NCBI GenBank assembly: GCA_947458455.1
Contig: CANGYJ010000005.1
Coordinates: 1 to 64,000, forward strand
Direction of reading: 5' to 3'
Length of the DNA stretch: 64,000 nt
From: Verrucomicrobiaceae bacterium
GTDB lineage: Bacteria > Verrucomicrobiota > Verrucomicrobiia > Verrucomicrobiales > Verrucomicrobiaceae
Positions 9,922 to 18,544 of this stretch are shown piece by piece. The notes beneath the pieces are model-generated. The model saw nothing but the letters and a program-made list of their open reading frames with translations. It did no database searches and was not told the DNA's origin. A program made the position numbers and the translations under genes. The first letter of the stretch is position 1. Each line of letters begins with the position of its first letter.

Positions 9922-11385
9922 TTAACGAGCCGCCTTCGCGGGCGGGAACTGCGCTTGGAGGTGTTTTTGCGCCTCGTTCAGTGCAGCTTGATCCGGCGGA
10001 TTGGTGATGACGTTTTCGAGTTCTGGCTGGTCGGAGGTGTGATCGTAAAGCTCGCGGGACTCGACCGCGCCGGTTTTCCAGTTTCGCCACTCGGTGTAGC
10101 GCCACTGGGCGGTGCGGACGCTGTAACCCATGTGGGTGGGCTGCTTGCCTGGCGTGCGATCAGGATAGGCCGGACGCGGATGCTGGGTGAACGCGGCCGC
10201 TTTGACGGTGACGGCCGGGTTTTCGAGCACGGGCACGAGGCTGGAGCCTTCGAGGCCGGGCGCGGGTGGCAGACCGCAGAGGGCGCTCAGTGTGGGGAAG
10301 ATGTCGAGCATCTCTACGAGGGCCGCCGATGGCACGCCGGGATGCCTGGCCTGCGGTGGAGCAATGATGAACGGCACGCGGGCATCGAGCTCGAAATTGC
10401 TCGTTTTGGCCCAGAGACCATGCTCGCCGAGGTGGTAGCCGTGATCCCCCCAGAAGACGATGACGGTGTTTTCGAGCATGCCCTGCGCCTTCATGGCGGC
10501 GATGACCTTGCCGATCTGCGCGTCCATGTAGCTGATGCTGGCAAAGTAGCCATGGCGCATCTCGGCGATCTGCTCCGACGTGGGCTGCTTTTGACCCGCA
10601 GGCGGGCCGAGGATCTCGGTGCTCTGGTGAAAGGCCATTTCCGGGGCATCGGTGGGCCGGGCAGGGTTCAAAGCCGGGATTTTCGAGCGGTCGTAGAGGT
10701 CCCAGTACTTCTTCGGGGCATTGAAAGGCGCATGCGGTTTCCAAAAACCGAGCGCGAGGAAGAAGGGGCCGCCTTTTTTCAGCTCCGGCAGGATGCGCAC
10801 GGCCTCGGCAGCGACGCGACCGTCGTAATAGGCCTCGTCCGGCACGTCGTAACACTCGCACATGCCCACGGAGCCATATTTGCGCAGGCCTTCGCAATGC
10901 TTCGCTTGGTTCTCCGGCAGCGGACCGGCGACCTGCGGGGTGTCGTCGCCGTGATTGGCGTAGTGGAGGCATTCGGGGGCAGACCAGGAGCGGGGATCGC
11001 CCTTGTCTTTCGTGTGCCAATTGTGGAAAAGCTTCCCAGAGCAGCGGGTGGTGTAGCCATGTTCTTTGAACCACAGCGGCAGGGTGGTCACATCCGGCTT
11101 CAGTTCACGGAAGTGGGTGCCGTTGACATAGAGGCCCAGCGTGCCGGGTCGCAGGCCGGTGAGCATGCTGGAGCGGGAGGGATTGCAAACGGCCTGCTGG
11201 CAGTAGGCACGGGTGAAGGTGGTGCCGCGGGCGGCGATGGCATCCAGGTGAGGCGTGATGGCCGGGGAACCGTAGCAGCCCAGCTCCGGGCGCAGGTCAT
11301 CGGCGGTGATGAGCAGGACATTCGGCGGCGGGTCGGCAGCCAACCCACAGGCGGAGACGAGGAGGGCAAAAAGGAGGCGTTTCAT
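9922..11385 (-). CDS. Sulfatase, iduronate-2-sulfatase-like, secreted
   Basis: Protein of 487 residues with a signal peptide (MKRLLFALLVSACGLAADPP). The catalytic motif CNPSR is at residues 67-71; the Cys is expected to be converted to formylglycine by a maturation enzyme not seen here. Metal-site pieces 'LLITADDLRPELGCYG' and 'VIVFWGDHGYHLGEHGLWAK' match the iduronate-2-sulfatase branch, active on sulfated polysaccharides. Its ATG overlaps the stop of the small upstream gene (ATGA, 11382-11385) and has no good ribosome site of its own, so translation is probably coupled. A truncated copy of its end lies at 6480-6663. Confidence 0.93.
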   Translation of the reverse strand: MKRLLFALLVSACGLAADPPPNVLLITADDLRPELGCYGSPAITPHLDAIAARGTTFTRAYCQQAVCNPSRSSMLTGLRPGTLGLYVNGTHFRELKPDVTTLPLWFKEHGYTTRCSGKLFHNWHTKDKGDPRSWSAPECLHYANHGDDTPQVAGPLPENQAKHCEGLRKYGSVGMCECYDVPDEAYYDGRVAAEAVRILPELKKGGPFFLALGFWKPHAPFNAPKKYWDLYDRSKIPALNPARPTDAPEMAFHQSTEILGPPAGQKQPTSEQIAEMRHGYFASISYMDAQIGKVIAAMKAQGMLENTVIVFWGDHGYHLGEHGLWAKTSNFELDARVPFIIAPPQARHPGVPSAALVEMLDIFPTLSALCGLPPAPGLEGSSLVPVLENPAVTVKAAAFTQHPRPAYPDRTPGKQPTHMGYSVRTAQWRYTEWRNWKTGAVESRELYDHTSDQPELENVITNPPDQAALNEAQKHLQAQFPPAKAAR

Positions 11386-11585
11386 GAGATCGAGGAGGCT
11401 AGGTGATCGCGGATCTGGTTGCGCACATGCCGCCAGAAGGTGCGGTGGCTGGTGGCCCAATCGCTCAGCGCCCTTTCAAAGCCCACATCCACGCCATCAC
11501 GCTCGCTGAGGTGCCATTTGTGACGCTGGATTTCATCGAGTTCGGCGAGGAACTCGGCGTAGGGGCTGGCGGGCTTGGGAGGCAT
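11382..11585 (-). CDS. Small protein of unknown function coupled to the sulfatase
   Basis: Protein of 67 residues from the ATG at 11585 (MPPKPASPYAEFLAELDEIQ). It has the stretch 'HKWHLSERDGVDVGFERALS', which I recall as a motif of small conserved proteins in related bacteria without assigned function. It has no signal peptide or membrane segment. The stop overlaps the start of the sulfatase gene by four bases. A longer frame up to 11648 exists but adds only low-quality sequence. Confidence 0.7.
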   Translation of the reverse strand: MPPKPASPYAEFLAELDEIQRHKWHLSERDGVDVGFERALSDWATSHRTFWRHVRNQIRDHLASSIS

Positions 11586-11731
11586 GGCAAAATCAGGGTT
11601 GGGAAGGGGTCCAAACGAGAGCGCATTTCCCTTCTGGCAAATGCGCACATGGAATTTTCCGCCGAGGAGGAAAAAGGGATGACAAGCCGGGGGTAGCCCC
11701 TATAATCCGCGCCCCGACCACCTTGTCGAAA

Positions 11732-11806
11732 GCCGAAGTAGCTCAGCGGTAGAGCAGCGCATTCGTAATGCGCGGGTCGCGGGTTCGATTCCCGCCTTCG
11801 GCTCCA
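11732..11806 (+). tRNA. tRNA-Thr (anticodon CGU)
   Basis: A cloverleaf of 75 bases. The acceptor stem is gccgaag paired with cttcggc, the D arm contains 'gctcagcggtagagc', and the anticodon stem gcgca/tgcgc encloses the loop ttcgtaa with anticodon CGT. The T arm is gcgggttcgattcccgc. Discriminator T and an encoded CCA follow. It lies 20 bases before the next gene. Confidence 0.95.
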
Positions 11807-11826
11807 CCAAGCTCGTCCTCCCGTCC

Positions 11827-12921
11827 ATGACTGACACGCCAATCAACGAGCCCGACCCGCCGCGCAAAAGCCGTGCCCGGAGTCGAGAGACAGTCATGAA
11901 CACGCTCGCCGGTGTGCTCGGCTGCCTTGCCCTCGTCGTCATGATCGCCACCGTCTTCCGGGTGGCCACCGCCAAGCTTTGGGAATCCTCCCAGATCAAC
12001 CCAGACTACGTCGATGCCGTCTATGAAGACTTGCAGGGCCGCGGATGGTCCGGCGATTCCCGCGAAAATTCCGCTCTCATCAGTGCCGCAGGCGATGTGA
12101 AGCCCGCCGGGAACAAGCTCACTCTAAACGATGTCACTCCTAGGGAAGAAGACTCAAAAAGCGCCAAAAAGGCTGCCATAGCTACCGCCGCTTCATCCAA
12201 TACGCCTCCGCCCCCCGCTCCAGCGCCAGACCTTCCCAACATCAACGGCATCGCCAACATCGAAGCCAAGCGCATCGAGATCGAGGCCGTCATTCGTGGC
12301 TTTTTCGAATCCAACAGCATCGATATGAAGCTCGTCTTTGCCCGCGATTCGATGCGCGTCCGCCCGCTGATGGAGAATTTCTACCGCTCCCATCCGATGA
12401 ATCCGCCGCGCTGGAAAAACCTCGGCTGGCTCATGAGCGTGGATGAAAAAGGCTACCGCTTTGGCTATGCCCAAGCCGTCTTTGACGATGCCGAGCCCAT
12501 CAGCGTCGTCATTGAGGAGACCACCGAGGGCAAATACCGCGTCGATTGGGAAAGCTCCGTCAGCTACGGCGAACTCGACTGGAAGGAATTCCTCAAGGTG
12601 CGCCCGGCTGAGCCCACCCTGCTGCGAGTGATCGCCTCCAAGCCCCAAGTGGCACCGGAAGGCACCGCCGTCGAAGGCCAAGAGATCATTGAAATCAAAC
12701 ACCCCGCCCAGGAGGGCACCGTCCTAGCCTCATTTGACCGTAACGACCCCAAATTCCAATCCCTCATTGAGCAACTGCAAAGTGGGAACTGGAAGGATGT
12801 GCCGTTGACGCTGCGTCTTTGTTTCCCCGGCTCGTCCAGCACCGGTGGAACCTCGTTGGGGGCGAAAATCGCCAACATTGAGGGTAAAGGCTGGCTCATC
12901 TTGCAAGGAAACAGGAGCTAA
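11827..12921 (+). CDS. Single-pass membrane protein of unknown function
   Basis: Protein of 364 residues. A charged Arg/Pro-rich N-terminus (about 1-23) is followed by one membrane segment ('TLAGVLGCLALVVMIATVFR', about 26-45). The region to about residue 140 is polar and low in complexity ('NTPPPPAPAPDLPN'). The C-terminal half looks like a folded domain ('MRVRPLMENFYRSHPMNPPR', 'YRVDWESSVSYGELDWKEFL') without a family I can name. It begins just behind tRNA-Thr and is followed after 3 bases by the PHP gene, so the two are co-transcribed. Confidence 0.75.
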   Translation: MTDTPINEPDPPRKSRARSRETVMNTLAGVLGCLALVVMIATVFRVATAKLWESSQINPDYVDAVYEDLQGRGWSGDSRENSALISAAGDVKPAGNKLTLNDVTPREEDSKSAKKAAIATAASSNTPPPPAPAPDLPNINGIANIEAKRIEIEAVIRGFFESNSIDMKLVFARDSMRVRPLMENFYRSHPMNPPRWKNLGWLMSVDEKGYRFGYAQAVFDDAEPISVVIEETTEGKYRVDWESSVSYGELDWKEFLKVRPAEPTLLRVIASKPQVAPEGTAVEGQEIIEIKHPAQEGTVLASFDRNDPKFQSLIEQLQSGNWKDVPLTLRLCFPGSSSTGGTSLGAKIANIEGKGWLILQGNRS

Positions 12922-12924
12922 ATC

Positions 12925-14340
12925 GTGAGTAAAAAGAAAAGCACCCCCACCAAGAAGGCCGCTCCCGCCAAGAGCGGCGGAAAAGGCAAGCCAGAGGCCA
13001 AAAAGCCTATCAATAAAGCTCCTGCCAAACCTGCGCCCAAAAAAGCCGCTGCCAAACCGGTGAAAAAGTCTGCACCAAAACCGGTCAAGCAGGCTGCCAA
13101 ACCTGCGCCCAAAAAAGCCGCTGCCAAACCGGTGAAAAAGCCTGCACCAAAACCAGTCAAACAGGCTGCCAAATCTGCGCCCAAAAAAGCCGCTTCTGCC
13201 AAAACGCCTGCCAAGCCTGCCGCCAAGGCACCTGCCAAACCGGCTCCAAAACCCGCTCTGGCACCCGTCAAGGCCGCCCCCGCGAAACCCGCTCCCACCC
13301 CTATCAAAGCCCCCCCCCAAGTCAAAGCGCCTGCGTCCAAACCAGCTCCAGCTTCCACTGCCAAACCTGTCGCGAAACCCACCTCCAAGCCTTCGCCCGC
13401 CGCTGCGGCTCCCGTCCCGGCGGCCGTCGTCTCAGCTCCCGAGCCTAAGCCTGCAGCACCCGCCAAATCCACCCTGAAGGCGCCGCCTCCGGGCCCCACG
13501 AAATCGGGAGCCCTCTTTTACGATTCCCACATGCACACCCCGCTGTGCAAGCATGCGTGGGGTGAGCCCGAAGAATATGCCCAGCAGGCCATCAAAGCCG
13601 GCCTCAAAGGCATCATCTTCACCTGCCATGCCCCCATGCCGAACGGCTTCTGGCCCACCGTGCGCATGTCCGAGAGCGAGTTCGAAATCTACATCTCCAT
13701 CGTCCAGCGAGCTGCCGAAGCCTACAAAAACAAGCTCCACGTCTGCCTCGGCATCGAGAGCGAATGGTTCCCCGGCCAGGAAGATTACATCCGCACTCTT
13801 CATGAGCGGGCCGACTTCGATTACGTCCTCGGTGCCGTCCACTGGCAGGCCAAGGAATACCTCGCCAAATTCGAAAGCGGCACCATCGAAAACTTCCGCC
13901 GCATCTACTTCGACAACCTCGCCAAGTCTGCCGAGAGCGGCCTCTACGATTGCCTCGCCCACCCGGACCTCGTCAAAAACTACCATCCGGACTCCTGGTG
14001 CTTCGCCATCATCAAAAACACCGTCTCCACCTGCCTCGACCGCATCGCCGCCACCGGCGTGGCCATGGAGCTGAACACCTCCGGTCTCAACAAGAGCTAC
14101 TCCGAGATGAATCCCGGCAATGAAATGCTCCGCATGATGGCCGAGCGAAAGATTCCCATCGTCGTCGGTTCTGACGCCCATCGTGCCCAGCGTGTCGGTG
14201 AGCACTTCACCACCGCCCTCAACAACCTCATCGAAGCCGGTTACCAGGAAGTTTGCTATTTCCAGAAGCGTCAACGCATCGACCTCAAAATCTCCGACGT
14301 CCTCGCCAGCCTCAAAAAAGCTGCCGACCACAACGCCTGA
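12925..14340 (+). CDS. PHP-domain phosphoesterase with Lys/Ala/Pro-rich N-terminal tail
   Basis: Protein of 471 residues beginning at GTG (MSKKKSTPTKKAAPAKSGGK). Residues 1 to about 190 are a strongly basic Lys/Ala/Pro tail like histone H1 or AlgP tails, containing a 24-residue repeat. From about 193 a PHP domain starts with the metal motif 'YDSHMHTPLCKHAWGEPEEY' and continues with 'FTCHAPMP', 'GIESEW', 'CLAHPDLVK' and 'GSDAHRAQ', typical of histidinol-phosphatase-type PHP enzymes. Substrate is not known; histidinol phosphate is one option. The fusion with a DNA-binding-like tail is unusual. It follows the membrane protein gene by 3 bases. Confidence 0.88.
   Translation: MSKKKSTPTKKAAPAKSGGKGKPEAKKPINKAPAKPAPKKAAAKPVKKSAPKPVKQAAKPAPKKAAAKPVKKPAPKPVKQAAKSAPKKAASAKTPAKPAAKAPAKPAPKPALAPVKAAPAKPAPTPIKAPPQVKAPASKPAPASTAKPVAKPTSKPSPAAAAPVPAAVVSAPEPKPAAPAKSTLKAPPPGPTKSGALFYDSHMHTPLCKHAWGEPEEYAQQAIKAGLKGIIFTCHAPMPNGFWPTVRMSESEFEIYISIVQRAAEAYKNKLHVCLGIESEWFPGQEDYIRTLHERADFDYVLGAVHWQAKEYLAKFESGTIENFRRIYFDNLAKSAESGLYDCLAHPDLVKNYHPDSWCFAIIKNTVSTCLDRIAATGVAMELNTSGLNKSYSEMNPGNEMLRMMAERKIPIVVGSDAHRAQRVGEHFTTALNNLIEAGYQEVCYFQKRQRIDLKISDVLASLKKAADHNA
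13024..13200 (+). repeat. 72-base tandem repeat coding for the basic tail
   Basis: Two full copies (13024-13095 and 13096-13167) and about 30 bases of a third (from 13168), nearly identical, each starting gccaaacctgcgcccaaaaa. They encode 24-residue units of the type 'AKPAPKKAAAKPVKKPAPKP'. The unit length is a multiple of three, so copies can be gained or lost without breaking the frame. Confidence 0.95.
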
Positions 14341-14356
14341 CACCCGCCTACGGCGG

Positions 14357-14426
14357 GAATGACGAAGCTCCAATGACGAACTCCTTCTGATTTCGACATT
14401 CATTCGTCATTCGGACTTCGTCATTC
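14357..14426. repeat. Inverted repeat 'gaatgacgaa...ttcgtcattc' before ispF
   Basis: Left part gaatgacgaagctccaatga (14357 on) and right part 14404-14426 (ttcgtcattcggacttcgtc) contain two 'atgacgaa' words each way round, so the RNA can fold into a hairpin in the spacer between the PHP gene and ispF. It ends only 5 bases before the ispF start. It could end the upstream transcript or influence translation of ispF; neither is shown. Confidence 0.7.
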
Positions 14427-14431
14427 TCACC

Positions 14432-14911
14432 ATGTATCGCACCGGAATCGGCTACGACGTCCACCCCTTCCAGGAAGGCCGCCCGCTCGTGCTCGGCGGC
14501 ATCGCCATCCCGCACAGCCGTGGCCTCAAAGGCCATAGCGATGCCGATGTGCTCGCCCACGCCATCGCCGATGCCGTGCTCGGTGCCATGGGCGAGCCAG
14601 ACATCGGCTACTGGTTCCCACCCACTGATCCGAGCATCGAAGGCATCTCCAGCATGAAGATCCTCGAAAAGTGCGCCCAGATCGCGGCGGAGAAAGGCTA
14701 CGCCATCGAGAACGTCGATGCTTCCCTCATCGCCGAAGCCCCCAAAGTGATGAAGCATGCCCCCGCGATGAAACAAAACATCGCCACCGCTTTGGGCATC
14801 CAGCCGGATCAGGTCGGCGTAAAAGCCACCACGAATGAAAAACTCGGCTTCGTCGGCCGCGAGGAAGGCATCGCCGCCATGGCGGTCGCCTGCGTGAGCC
14901 GGAGGAGTTGA
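14432..14911 (+). CDS. ispF: 2-C-methyl-D-erythritol 2,4-cyclodiphosphate synthase
   Basis: Protein of 159 residues, normal for IspF, which forms the cyclic diphosphate in the MEP route to isoprenoids. It has the N-terminal 'RTGIGYDVHPF' with zinc ligands Asp and His, 'LKGHSDADVLAHAIADAVLG' with the third zinc ligand, 'GDIGYWFPPTDP'-like (here PDIGYWFPPTDP), and the C-terminal 'VKATTNEKLGFVGREEGIAA' signature. IspD is not adjacent. The bcp gene starts 24 bases downstream on the same strand. Confidence 0.98.
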   Translation: MYRTGIGYDVHPFQEGRPLVLGGIAIPHSRGLKGHSDADVLAHAIADAVLGAMGEPDIGYWFPPTDPSIEGISSMKILEKCAQIAAEKGYAIENVDASLIAEAPKVMKHAPAMKQNIATALGIQPDQVGVKATTNEKLGFVGREEGIAAMAVACVSRRS

Positions 14912-14935
14912 TTTTCATCAATCCCTCCACCTCTC

Positions 14936-15406
14936 ATGAGCAAACCCGCCCTTCAATCGAAAGCCCCCGCCTTCACCGCCCCGGTCACGGGCGGTAGTTA
15001 CAAGCCCGGTAGCACCGTCAGCCTCAAAGACCTGCTCGGGAAGCCCGTCGTCTTCTACTTTTACCCAAAGGATGACACGCCGGGATGCACGAAGCAGGCC
15101 TGCGCCCTGCGTGACGCCTGGGCCGCGATCAAAAAGAAGGCGCAGGTCTTCGGCATCAGCCCGGACAGCCTCAAGAGCCACGACAAATTCATCACCAAGC
15201 ACGAGTTGCCCTTCCCGCTCATCGCCGATGAGGACCACGCCATCGCGGAGGCCTACGGTGTGTGGGTGGAAAAAAGCATGTATGGCCGCCAATACATGGG
15301 CATCGAGCGCAGCACCTTCGTGATCGGCGCGGAGGGCAAAATCACCGCCATCCTCGAAAAAGTGAAGCCAGACGAGCATCTCAGCCAGCTCGAGGGCCTG
15401 CTTTGA
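14936..15406 (+). CDS. bcp: Thioredoxin-dependent peroxiredoxin, Bcp type
   Basis: Protein of 156 residues. It has the peroxiredoxin core 'VVFYFYPKDDTPGCTKQACA' with peroxidatic Cys51 and a second Cys at 56, the spacing found in the atypical two-Cys Bcp/PrxQ group. 'ERSTFVIGAEGKI' is the usual C-terminal strand. These enzymes reduce hydrogen peroxide and organic peroxides in the cytoplasm with thioredoxin as donor. It lies 24 bases after ispF and 71 before the next gene. Confidence 0.95.
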   Translation: MSKPALQSKAPAFTAPVTGGSYKPGSTVSLKDLLGKPVVFYFYPKDDTPGCTKQACALRDAWAAIKKKAQVFGISPDSLKSHDKFITKHELPFPLIADEDHAIAEAYGVWVEKSMYGRQYMGIERSTFVIGAEGKITAILEKVKPDEHLSQLEGLL

Positions 15407-15477
15407 CCGCCGCCGGGGGAAAAAGCGCACACACACCTTGCCAGCGGGGGGCAAACCTGCTTCAAGCTGCCGCGTTC

Positions 15478-16758
15478 ATGAACCGCCCCCGCACCGCCGC
15501 CCTCATCATTGGAGTGCTTGTCTGCATTCCCATCCTTCTGATGCATCGTTTCGGCCTTTTTCTTGAGGTCTCGAAATGGTTCGCTGCCCTCGACGCCCGG
15601 ATTTTCATCCTCCAGGACACGCTGCGCACCTCCACCGTGCTGCAATACGGCTATCACACTCTGCTGGCCTTCCTCTCTGCCCTCGTGTGTGTGGATATGA
15701 CCTCGCAGTGGCGTCGATTCGCCTTCCTCATCGCCGCTACCTTTCTCACGGTGACCTTCAGCTTCCTGCTCGCCTTTGCCGGCATCCTCTTCGAGCCCGT
15801 CTCCGGCCTGCTGGCCATCTGGCTGGCTGGCATCGCCGCCATCGGCGTGAGCGGCTTTTACCATGGCGAACGCACGGAGATCATGCGCACGCTCTTTTCC
15901 GGCCGACTCTCCACGGTGGCGTTTGACGAACTCTCCGCGAAGAACAACCCCGCCGCCCTCACCGGCCGCCGCGAGCTCACCGTGCTGTGCTTCCGCGTGC
16001 TGAATCATGCCGATCTCGCTCACGAGACCGATGGTGTGAAGTTTGAAGAAATCAGCGCCCGCATGCAGCGCAGCGTCTCCGAGTTCATCGTGAGCCGTGG
16101 CGGCTATCTCGACGATGCCGATGCGCAGAGCCTCCAAGCCTTGTTCGGCTTTCCGCTAGCCGATGAGCATCATGCGCTGCACGCCGCCCAGGTGGCTGCG
16201 GCGCTGCGCCCGCACCTCAGCACCCTCGCCCTCGAAGTTGAGCAGGCCTGCGGCAAGAAACCACGCTTCGGCGTAGCTTTGGCCAGTGGCGAGGCCATGT
16301 GCGGTCTCCTCGGCATGGATGACTTCCAAAGCTTTAGCGCCAGCGGCGAGGCCTGTGACTTCGCCGGACGTCTCTGCGGCCTGAACGCCATCTACGGCTC
16401 CCGCATCCTGCTCAGCACCAAAACCTACTCCAAGGTGAAGGAGAACATCGAAGTGCGTCCCATGGAAATGCTCTACGGCCCCTCTCACCAGCCCCTCGGA
16501 GAAGTTTATGAACTTCTCGCCGAAAAAGGCACACTGCCGGAGGCCGATGCCCGCGCTCGCGATGCCTTCTGGCAGGGCGTGGTTCAGTATCGCCAGGGTG
16601 ATCATGACAAATCGCTGCAAAGCTTCCAAAACGCCCTCGTCGAAAACCGTGAGGATGTGCCCGTGCGCTACTTCACCGATCTCGCCACCGCTCATCTCAA
16701 GGACAAAGGCAAGCCCGCCGACGCCATCCCGAAGCACGGCCGCCTTTTGACCGCCTAG
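15478..16758 (+). CDS. Membrane protein with degenerate class III cyclase-like domain
   Basis: Protein of 426 residues from the ATG at 15478. The first 125 residues hold several membrane segments ('TAALIIGVLVCIPILLMHRF', 'FAFLIAATFLTVTFSFLLAF', 'GLLAIWLAGIAAIGVSGFYH'). From about 165 to 350 the sequence follows the adenylate/guanylate cyclase fold, but the catalytic positions differ: Arg173 in place of the first metal Asp, Asp213 for the substrate Lys, Gln217 for the second metal Asp, and Asp294 for the transition-state Asn, while Arg298 is kept. It probably cannot cyclise nucleotides. The C-terminus is a helical TPR-like extension. Confidence 0.8.
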   Translation: MNRPRTAALIIGVLVCIPILLMHRFGLFLEVSKWFAALDARIFILQDTLRTSTVLQYGYHTLLAFLSALVCVDMTSQWRRFAFLIAATFLTVTFSFLLAFAGILFEPVSGLLAIWLAGIAAIGVSGFYHGERTEIMRTLFSGRLSTVAFDELSAKNNPAALTGRRELTVLCFRVLNHADLAHETDGVKFEEISARMQRSVSEFIVSRGGYLDDADAQSLQALFGFPLADEHHALHAAQVAAALRPHLSTLALEVEQACGKKPRFGVALASGEAMCGLLGMDDFQSFSASGEACDFAGRLCGLNAIYGSRILLSTKTYSKVKENIEVRPMEMLYGPSHQPLGEVYELLAEKGTLPEADARARDAFWQGVVQYRQGDHDKSLQSFQNALVENREDVPVRYFTDLATAHLKDKGKPADAIPKHGRLLTA

Positions 16759-16771
16759 CCGTCACCGCGCC

Positions 16772-17380
16772 GTGCCCATCGACTACCCGCCGACTCTCCA
16801 GCGCCTCATCGCGCAGCTTAAATCGCTGCCCGGCCTCGGCCCGCGCAGTGCCGAGCGGCTCATGCTCTGGATGATGCAAACCGGCCGTGACCGCGTGCCG
16901 CCGCTCGCCCAGACGCTCGCGGCCCTCGCCAGCGAGGTCACCGCCTGTGAGGACTGCGGCTTTTTCATCCAGCAGGGCAGCGCCTGCCTGCTCTGCCACA
17001 ATCCAAAGCGCAACACGCACCTCCTTTGCGTCGTCGAGCAGGCCGCCGACGTGCTCCGCCTCGAACGCAGCGGGGCCTTTCACGGCCTCTACCATGTCCT
17101 CGGCGGCAAATTATCGCCGCTCGACAATATCACGCCCGAGGATCTGCGTCTCGAATCGCTCATCGAACGCGTCAAAGCCCTCGAAGCCGAGGAAATCGTC
17201 CTCGCCCTTGGTTCCGATGTCGAAGGCGAAGCCACCGCCAGCTACCTCGCCGATCTTTTACGCCCCTCCGGCATCCCCATCACCCGCCTTGCGCAGGGCC
17301 TCCCGGCTGGCGGCGGCCTCGATCACGCCGATGAGCTCACGCTTTATCAGGCGCTGCACGGGCGGCGAAAGATGGAATAA
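16772..17380 (+). CDS. recR: Recombination protein RecR
   Basis: Protein of 202 residues starting at GTG, 13 bases after the previous gene. It has the helix-hairpin-helix region ('LKSLPGLGPRSAERLMLWMM'), the zinc site Cys59, Cys62, Cys72 and Cys75, the Toprim domain ('LLCVVEQAADVLRLERSGAF', 'GLYHVLGGKLSPLDNI') and the C-terminal 'ITRLAQGLPAGGGLDHADEL'. RecR acts with RecO and RecF to load RecA on gapped DNA. It is usually paired with dnaX; here dnaX lies 2 kb away at 19329. It is convergent with the following oxidoreductase gene, with 7 bases between. Confidence 0.97.
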   Translation: MPIDYPPTLQRLIAQLKSLPGLGPRSAERLMLWMMQTGRDRVPPLAQTLAALASEVTACEDCGFFIQQGSACLLCHNPKRNTHLLCVVEQAADVLRLERSGAFHGLYHVLGGKLSPLDNITPEDLRLESLIERVKALEAEEIVLALGSDVEGEATASYLADLLRPSGIPITRLAQGLPAGGGLDHADELTLYQALHGRRKME

Positions 17381-17387
17381 GCAGTCA

Positions 17388-18485
17388 TCAAAGCACCACC
17401 ACTCGCGAGCCTTCCTTTGCGGAAAGCAAACAAGCATCCAGCACCCGCTGCGTGAGCAGGCTGATCTTCGGCCAGCGGTCGTCACGGCTGCCTGAGCGCA
17501 CGAGTTCGGCAAAATCACGAAACAGGCGCACCTCCTGGGCTTCGGGTGCGTTGTTGCTCGGCTCGTTGAGGCTTTCGCTGTATTTGCAGGCATGCATGTC
17601 CGCCTGGCAGCCGTCGATCACGAACTCGGATTTCGTCAGCGTGAACTGCGTTTGCATACCCGAGTAGGGCAAAACGAAGTCGGAGACCTGGAGCAGGGCC
17701 TGATCGCCACTCACGATGGCCCACTGCGCATGCGCCGCGTTAAAGGAGCAGTAAAAAGAGGCGTTCGCGCCGTTCGCCAAGCTCAGCGTGCCGGAAAACG
17801 CCAGCGGCACGGAAGCCACGTCATCGCCTTGCCGCGTCTCTGCGTGAATGCGCCCGGTCACTGAAAGCGGTGCGATTTCACCCATCGCCCATAGCGTGAA
17901 ACGCAGGCAATACCAGCCGAGATCGCCCAGACATCCCAGCGGCTCCAGCAAACCATGCGCACGAATGTTCGTGCGTTGAAACGCCTCATCGCTCAGGAAG
18001 CTGAACTGCGTGGCGATATGCCGGATCGTGCCCACCTCGCGGTCCACCACTTCACGCAGGCGTTGCAGGCGGCGGCCATGCATGAACATCACCCCGTCCA
18101 TGAACTGCACGCCATGCTTCTCACACACGGCGATCATCTCCTCCACATCCGCCAGCGTGCAGCCCACCGGTTTTTCCACCAGCACATGCTTCCCCGCCTG
18201 CGCCGCGCGGATCACCCATTCTTTGCGCAGTCCCGTCGGCAGTGGGATGTAAACCGCATCAATGTCCTTCCGTGCCAGCAGCGCCTCATAACTGCCCATG
18301 GCCTCCGGCTTCACCGGATGCGGCACCTGCGCCTGGCATTCGTCGATAAAAGCCTTCGCACGCGCCACATCACGACTCGCCACCGCCACGAGCGAGGCAT
18401 TCCCCGCCTCGCGGATGGCCTGCCAGTTTTTCCGGGCAATAAACGCGGCACCAAGGATGCCAAAACGACAGGTGGGAGAACTCAT
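17388..18485 (-). CDS. Gfo/Idh/MocA-family oxidoreductase
   Basis: Protein of 365 residues. The N-terminal Rossmann fold begins 'CRFGILGAAFIARKNWQAIR', a variant nucleotide-binding loop in which the third Gly is replaced. 'DAVYIPLPTGLRKEWVIRAA' and 'GKHVLVEKPVG' (with the catalytic-site Lys) are typical of the family, followed by the C-terminal sheet domain. Such enzymes oxidise or reduce sugars or related ring compounds with NAD(P); the substrate cannot be told. The gene stands alone, its start 59 bases from the end of the VapC-type gene. Confidence 0.92.
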   Translation of the reverse strand: MSSPTCRFGILGAAFIARKNWQAIREAGNASLVAVASRDVARAKAFIDECQAQVPHPVKPEAMGSYEALLARKDIDAVYIPLPTGLRKEWVIRAAQAGKHVLVEKPVGCTLADVEEMIAVCEKHGVQFMDGVMFMHGRRLQRLREVVDREVGTIRHIATQFSFLSDEAFQRTNIRAHGLLEPLGCLGDLGWYCLRFTLWAMGEIAPLSVTGRIHAETRQGDDVASVPLAFSGTLSLANGANASFYCSFNAAHAQWAIVSGDQALLQVSDFVLPYSGMQTQFTLTKSEFVIDGCQADMHACKYSESLNEPSNNAPEAQEVRLFRDFAELVRSGSRDDRWPKISLLTQRVLDACLLSAKEGSRVVVL

Positions 18486-18544
18486 GGGGAGAACGAATGA
18501 AAACCAAAAGTGAAAAACGACTTAGCGGCTCAGCCTCGAATGAT

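Noticed and set aside
9639..10007. Forward frame of 122 codons before the sulfatase end
   Set aside because: Poor composition, no ribosome site, runs antisense into the certain sulfatase gene.
13024..13200. Tandem repeat as a regulatory or origin-type iteron array
   Set aside because: It lies in a coding frame, has codon periodicity and encodes the basic tail.
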